Source of the DNA: Pseudonocardia broussonetiae
Lineage (GTDB): Bacteria; Actinomycetota; Actinomycetes; Mycobacteriales; Pseudonocardiaceae
DNA length: 64,000 bases
Direction of reading: 5' to 3'
NCBI RefSeq assembly: GCF_013155125.1
Contig: NZ_CP053564.1
Coordinates: forward strand, 2,177,501-2,241,500
Below, piece after piece: positions 61,844 through 64,000 of the stretch. The position numbers and the translations under genes are program-made. Numbering within the stretch: position 1 is the stretch's first letter; each line of letters starts with the position of its first letter. Below the pieces are notes generated by a model that worked only from the letters and a program-made list of their open reading frames with translations, searched no databases and had not been told where the DNA came from.

Positions 61844-62329
61844 TTAGTCGTTGCGGCCCATCCGGATCAGATTGCCGCTCGGATCCTTCACGTTGAACTC
61901 GACCATCCCCCATGGCTCGATCACGACGTCGCTCACCGGCAGGCCCTGCTCCTTCCACTGCCGATTCCACTCGACGGGATCAGCGACGTGCACGTAGCAG
62001 GCTGCGGCGTTGCGCTCCGGGTCCAGATCCGCCCGCAGATCCAGGTGCAGGATCTCGGCCTCCCCGTGCATGACGAAGGCGTACTCGGGGCTGTACTCAT
62101 CGACGCGCAGCCCGGCCCGAGTCCAGAACTCGCGAGCGGCGGCCATGTCGTGCACAGCAAAGATTGGAGTGATCGCAGGACGGGCGACGACGCGGCCGGC
62201 CATGTTGTGGAGGCAGCTACCGCACACGGCGATCTCGGGGTGCAGTCCCAACCTCGAGACGTCTTCCGCAGGCCGGGGTTCGCCGCAGCAACCGCATGCC
62301 ACGGTGGTCGGGCCCACTTCGTCGGTCAT
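61844..62329 (-). CDS. VOC/glyoxalase-family protein with N-terminal zinc ribbon (AICE cargo)
   Basis: This 161-residue protein starts at ATG 62329. CGCCGEP and CGSC near residues 11-38 look like a treble-clef or zinc ribbon. The rest is a VOC domain of bleomycin-resistance type: TPIFAVHDMAAAREFWTRAGLRVDEYSPEYAFVMHGEAEILHLD and WGMVEFNVKDPSGNLIRMGR. Could bind or modify an antibiotic, or be an enzyme; the substrate is unknown. Confidence 0.8.
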   Translation of the reverse strand: MTDEVGPTTVACGCCGEPRPAEDVSRLGLHPEIAVCGSCLHNMAGRVVARPAITPIFAVHDMAAAREFWTRAGLRVDEYSPEYAFVMHGEAEILHLDLRADLDPERNAAACYVHVADPVEWNRQWKEQGLPVSDVVIEPWGMVEFNVKDPSGNLIRMGRND

Positions 62330-62425
62330 GGCGCCCCCTCGGCCTCGCCGTGAGCGTAGCGGGAGCACCTCGGCGGGCAGGCTGACTTCACAGACGAGCC
62401 GCGCGGCACAGCTCCACGAGACTCG

Positions 62426-62707
62426 TCAGTCGTCGGACGCGTGGACCCTGCGCCACCGCCGGCTCGCCGAGCGCTCTTCGCGTACGAACTCCTCGGCCCG
62501 CGCTGCCGCCCGCCGCAGATGATCAGCCCGAGTCGGATCGGGATGGGCATCGGCTCGCTCGCGCAGGAGCTTGGCTAAGCGCTCGGAAGTGCGGGCCACC
62601 TCGTCGGCAAGCCGAGCGACATCGCCGGCGAGCTCCTGGGATGTGCGCCGAACCTCACTGGACGAGGTCACCAGCTCGGGACCCCCACTGAGGCCACGAG
62701 TAGTCAC
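62426..62707 (-). CDS. Small coiled-coil protein coupled to RsbW-like ATPase
   Basis: This 93-residue protein starts at GTG 62707, overlapping the ATPase stop (GTGA). Heptad-like SEVRRTSQELAGDVARLADEVARTSERLAKLLRE predicts one long coiled coil with an Arg/Glu-rich end. No family recognised. Coupling suggests it works with the ATPase. Confidence 0.62.
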   Translation of the reverse strand: MTTRGLSGGPELVTSSSEVRRTSQELAGDVARLADEVARTSERLAKLLRERADAHPDPTRADHLRRAAARAEEFVREERSASRRWRRVHASDD

Positions 62708-63093
62708 GGTGCCTCCCCGGATCTCGCCTGAACCTCTGCCCAGACCGTCTTCCCTCCCGGTAAGACGACGTAGCCCCAGTTGCGACTCAGTGCGGCCACC
62801 AGTCGCAACCCGCAGGCCGGTTCATGCTCCGACATGGACAGTCTGAGCCGGGGAATGTCGGGTGAGAAGTCGATGACGCGGATCACCGCGACCTCGCCGT
62901 CATGCCCGACGTGGACCTCGCCCGGCGTGCCCGCATGCTCGATGACGTTGGTGACCAGCTCGTTCAGGACGAACATCACGTCATCCCGGTCTCTCGGAGC
63001 GACGCCCCACTGGTTCAGCGCTGAGGTGAGGTGTCTTCGGATCCCCGCGGGCGCGGTGATCTGAGGTTCGAACCGCCACGACGCTTCAGCCAC
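62704..63093 (-). CDS. RsbW/SpoIIAB-like histidine-kinase-type ATPase
   Basis: This 129-residue HATPase_c protein starts at GTG 63093. The N box is FVLNELVTNVIEHAGTPGEV. The G1 region is weak (VIDFSPDIPRLR), and the glycine loop is ACGLRLVAALSRNWGYVVLPGGKTVWAEV. Such single-domain ATPases bind sigma factors or their antagonists in streptomycetes. A target is not evident. Confidence 0.85.
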   Translation of the reverse strand: MAEASWRFEPQITAPAGIRRHLTSALNQWGVAPRDRDDVMFVLNELVTNVIEHAGTPGEVHVGHDGEVAVIRVIDFSPDIPRLRLSMSEHEPACGLRLVAALSRNWGYVVLPGGKTVWAEVQARSGEAP

Positions 63094-63504
63094 CTGTACC
63101 CGGGCTCCCTGCGTCGGCTGTTGGTCGATAGCTCATCCATGCGTGCCCGGTGAGAATCGCATCAAACTCTGGCCTGCAGATCATGCGGGCTCCGCCCGCG
63201 CCCGGCACCGCTCGGAGATCGGGGGAGTGCGGCGGGGTGGTGATCTCGCCGCGGCACGCCGAGACGGCTACCGGGTCGAGGGGCGGGGCACAAGGCGGGA
63301 AGACGTGCCTTGCACCCCGCCCCTCGACCCGGAAGGGTTCCACCCGCGCCGCGACGAGATCACCACCAGCATCCGGCGTGCAGGAAGGTCGTAGAGCGTT
63401 TCCCGCACCGTCTACGGGACCGGCACGTAACGACCACCGGCAGCGACATGATCAAAATCAGCGCTGTCGCAGGTCGAGGGCCGTGTGTCGCCGAGGCCCG
63501 CGGT
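63094..63504. other. Non-coding region of the AICE next to attR
   Basis: 411 bp without a supported gene. It contains a long inverted repeat (63236-63367), a small hairpin (GCGGGC-tcc-GCCCGC at about 63184-63198), and about 135 bp before attR where arm-type Int sites would be expected but cannot be identified by eye. Confidence 0.6.
63236..63367. repeat. 132-bp long inverted repeat
   Basis: Outer arms 63236-63255 and 63348-63367 match over 20 bp with one mismatch (GGTGGTGATCTCG core). Inner arms 63271-63288 and 63315-63332 are perfect over 18 bp. The two unpaired stretches between them are both 15 bp, and the centre pairs again through CAAGGC/GCCTTG. The structure can fold into one long hairpin or cruciform. 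Confidence 0.85.
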
Positions 63505-63548
63505 TCCTGCGCAAGGACCTGCGGGCGCGGGAGGCGGCCACCGCCTGA
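63504..63548 (+). pseudogene. Displaced original 3' end of the 4CL-like gene at attR
   Basis: The frame reads FLRKDLRAREAATA then TGA, matching the C-terminus of the gene at 50237-51808 (ILRKDLRAREAANA). The codons differ from the attL side (for example CTG/CTC, GCG/GCT, GAG/GAA). The host terminator follows at once, so this is the chromosomal original cut off by integration. Confidence 0.85.
63505..63520 (+). repeat. attR core
   Basis: TCCTGCGCAAGGACCT is identical to attL at 51765-51780. It marks the far end of the element; the next base onward is host gene end and terminator. Confidence 0.85.
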
Positions 63549-63558
63549 GGCGGACCGG

Positions 63559-63600
63559 CCCCGGCGTCCACGGTGGAACTGCCACCGTGGCCCGCCGGGG
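63559..63600 (+). terminator. Original terminator of the 4CL-like gene
   Basis: CCCCGGCGTCCACGGTG pairs with CACCGTGGCCCGCCGGGG around a 7-base loop. It lies 10 bp after the TGA of the displaced gene end and is the better-paired partner of the copy at 51943-51984. Confidence 0.75.
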
Positions 63601-63661
63601 CCTCTGCCGCTCCGTCCCGGCAGCACCCGCGCGACGTTCGACGGGTCGCGGCGCGCACCGG

Positions 63662-64000
63662 TCAGACCGGCCGGCGTGGCGCCCCGGCTGCGGCGAGGAC
63701 CGCCGTTGCGGCGGCGGCGGCCCGACGTGCCGCCTCCTCGACCGGCAGCGCACGCAGCTGCGGGGTGTTGACCTCCACGCACCACGGCCCGGTGAAGCCG
63801 GCGCGCAGCACGGCGCGGACCAGGCCGACGACGTCGAGGTCGCCCTCTCCGGGCAGCCGGCGCGTGGCGCGGGCGTGGGCGAGGAAGTCCGCGTGCACCC
63901 GCGGTCCGTCGTTGAGCTGGACCGCGGCGACCGGCCCCGTCAGCGCGGCGGGTTCTCCGCCGTTGTGGGAGAAGTGCCAGACGTCGATGAGGCTCCCGAC
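63662..64000 (-). CDS. Sugar-phosphate isomerase/epimerase-like TIM-barrel protein (5' end outside window)
   Basis: The frame is open to the right edge. 112 codons of the C-terminus are visible: SLIDVWHFSHNGGEPAAL, VAAVQLNDGPRVHADFLAH, RRLPGEGDLDVVGLVRAVLRAGFTGPWCVEVNTPQLRALP. This is the xylose isomerase-like AP endonuclease 2 superfamily (IolE/IolI-type). The metal site residues in LND and the Glu of VEVN are present. The substrate is unknown. Confidence 0.82.
   Translation of the reverse strand, partial: VGSLIDVWHFSHNGGEPAALTGPVAAVQLNDGPRVHADFLAHARATRRLPGEGDLDVVGLVRAVLRAGFTGPWCVEVNTPQLRALPVEEAARRAAAAATAVLAAAGAPRRPV

Larger units (their letters stand above)
51765..63520. mobile_element. 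pSAM2-like integrative and conjugative element (AICE)
   Basis: Bounded by a 16-bp direct repeat, the element spans 11,740 bp between equivalent core positions. It holds the AICE set in the order int, xis, rep, FtsK/Tra, small regulators, pra, korSA (all minus strand), then plus-strand cargo (DUF1152 and a membrane protein) and a minus-strand cargo group near attR. Such elements excise, replicate by a rolling-circle initiator and move as double-stranded DNA through an FtsK-like translocase. No gene of the core set is visibly broken, so it may be active. Confidence 0.88.

Noticed and set aside
63086..63343. 85-codon minus-strand frame next to attR
   Set aside because: It lies mostly over the long inverted repeat, has no domain, and its composition follows the palindrome arms.

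Overview
The window is very GC-rich DNA from a filamentous or rod-shaped actinobacterium. Mycothiol synthesis (mshA), WhiB, RepSA/KorSA-type element genes, a DUF3027/DUF2771 neighbourhood, and a mycofactocin locus with an NDMA-type methanol dehydrogenase together suggest Pseudonocardia or a close relative of the Pseudonocardiales. That placement is inference from gene content; there is no rRNA or other direct marker.

Layout. 1-17.7 kb is a mycofactocin/alcohol-oxidation region. It holds a probable MftM methyltransferase (cut by the window edge), an iron-siderophore binding lipoprotein behind a possible iron box, and a minus-strand methanol dehydrogenase-MoxR-VWA transcription unit. On the plus strand follow mftA-mftB-mftC, two FadH/OYE-family flavoenzymes where mftD would be expected, then mftE and, after two unrelated genes, mftF. 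17.9-22.6 kb is a coxSLM-coxG cluster encoding a form II (AYRGAGR) molybdenum hydroxylase. 22.6-32 kb mixes a TetR/esterase pair, a 2OG-Fe(II) oxygenase gene broken by one in-frame stop, a P1-family peptidase, moaA/moaD, an acyl-CoA dehydrogenase and modABC. The Mo-cofactor and molybdate-uptake genes plausibly serve the hydroxylase. 32.0-32.76 kb is a non-coding repeat array.

32.8-51.8 kb is mostly chromosomal background: an AMIN-like lipoprotein, a subtilase, serS, two AMP-forming acyl-CoA ligases, a P450, a cold-shock protein, a DUF2771-MFS-glutaminyl cyclase group, DUF3027, a large sacsin-like ATPase, mshA-ybjN and small membrane proteins.

51.77-63.52 kb is an 11.74-kb pSAM2-like actinomycete integrative and conjugative element (AICE). 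It has int, xis, rep, tra, small regulators, pra and korSA, with cargo between korSA and attR. It is inserted in the last codons of a protein-coding acyl-CoA ligase gene and supplies a recoded but nearly identical C-terminus plus a copy of the host terminator; the original 3' end remains at attR. Cargo includes a DUF1152 protein beside an AT-richer three-TM protein (candidate defence or stress pair), a thioredoxin-like protein, a zinc-ribbon VOC protein, a coiled-coil protein coupled to an RsbW-like ATPase, and a 132-bp long inverted repeat. After attR a sugar-phosphate isomerase-like gene runs off the window.

The most unusual signals are: (1) near-perfect palindromes sitting in frame inside two coding sequences; (2) a mycofactocin-associated OYE paralogue in which all four Fe-S cysteine positions are substituted; (3) the AICE attachment site in a protein gene with mimicry of both C-terminus and terminator; (4) the DUF1152/membrane-protein cargo; (5) His-Gly tracts in both the MoxR and VWA partners of the methanol dehydrogenase.
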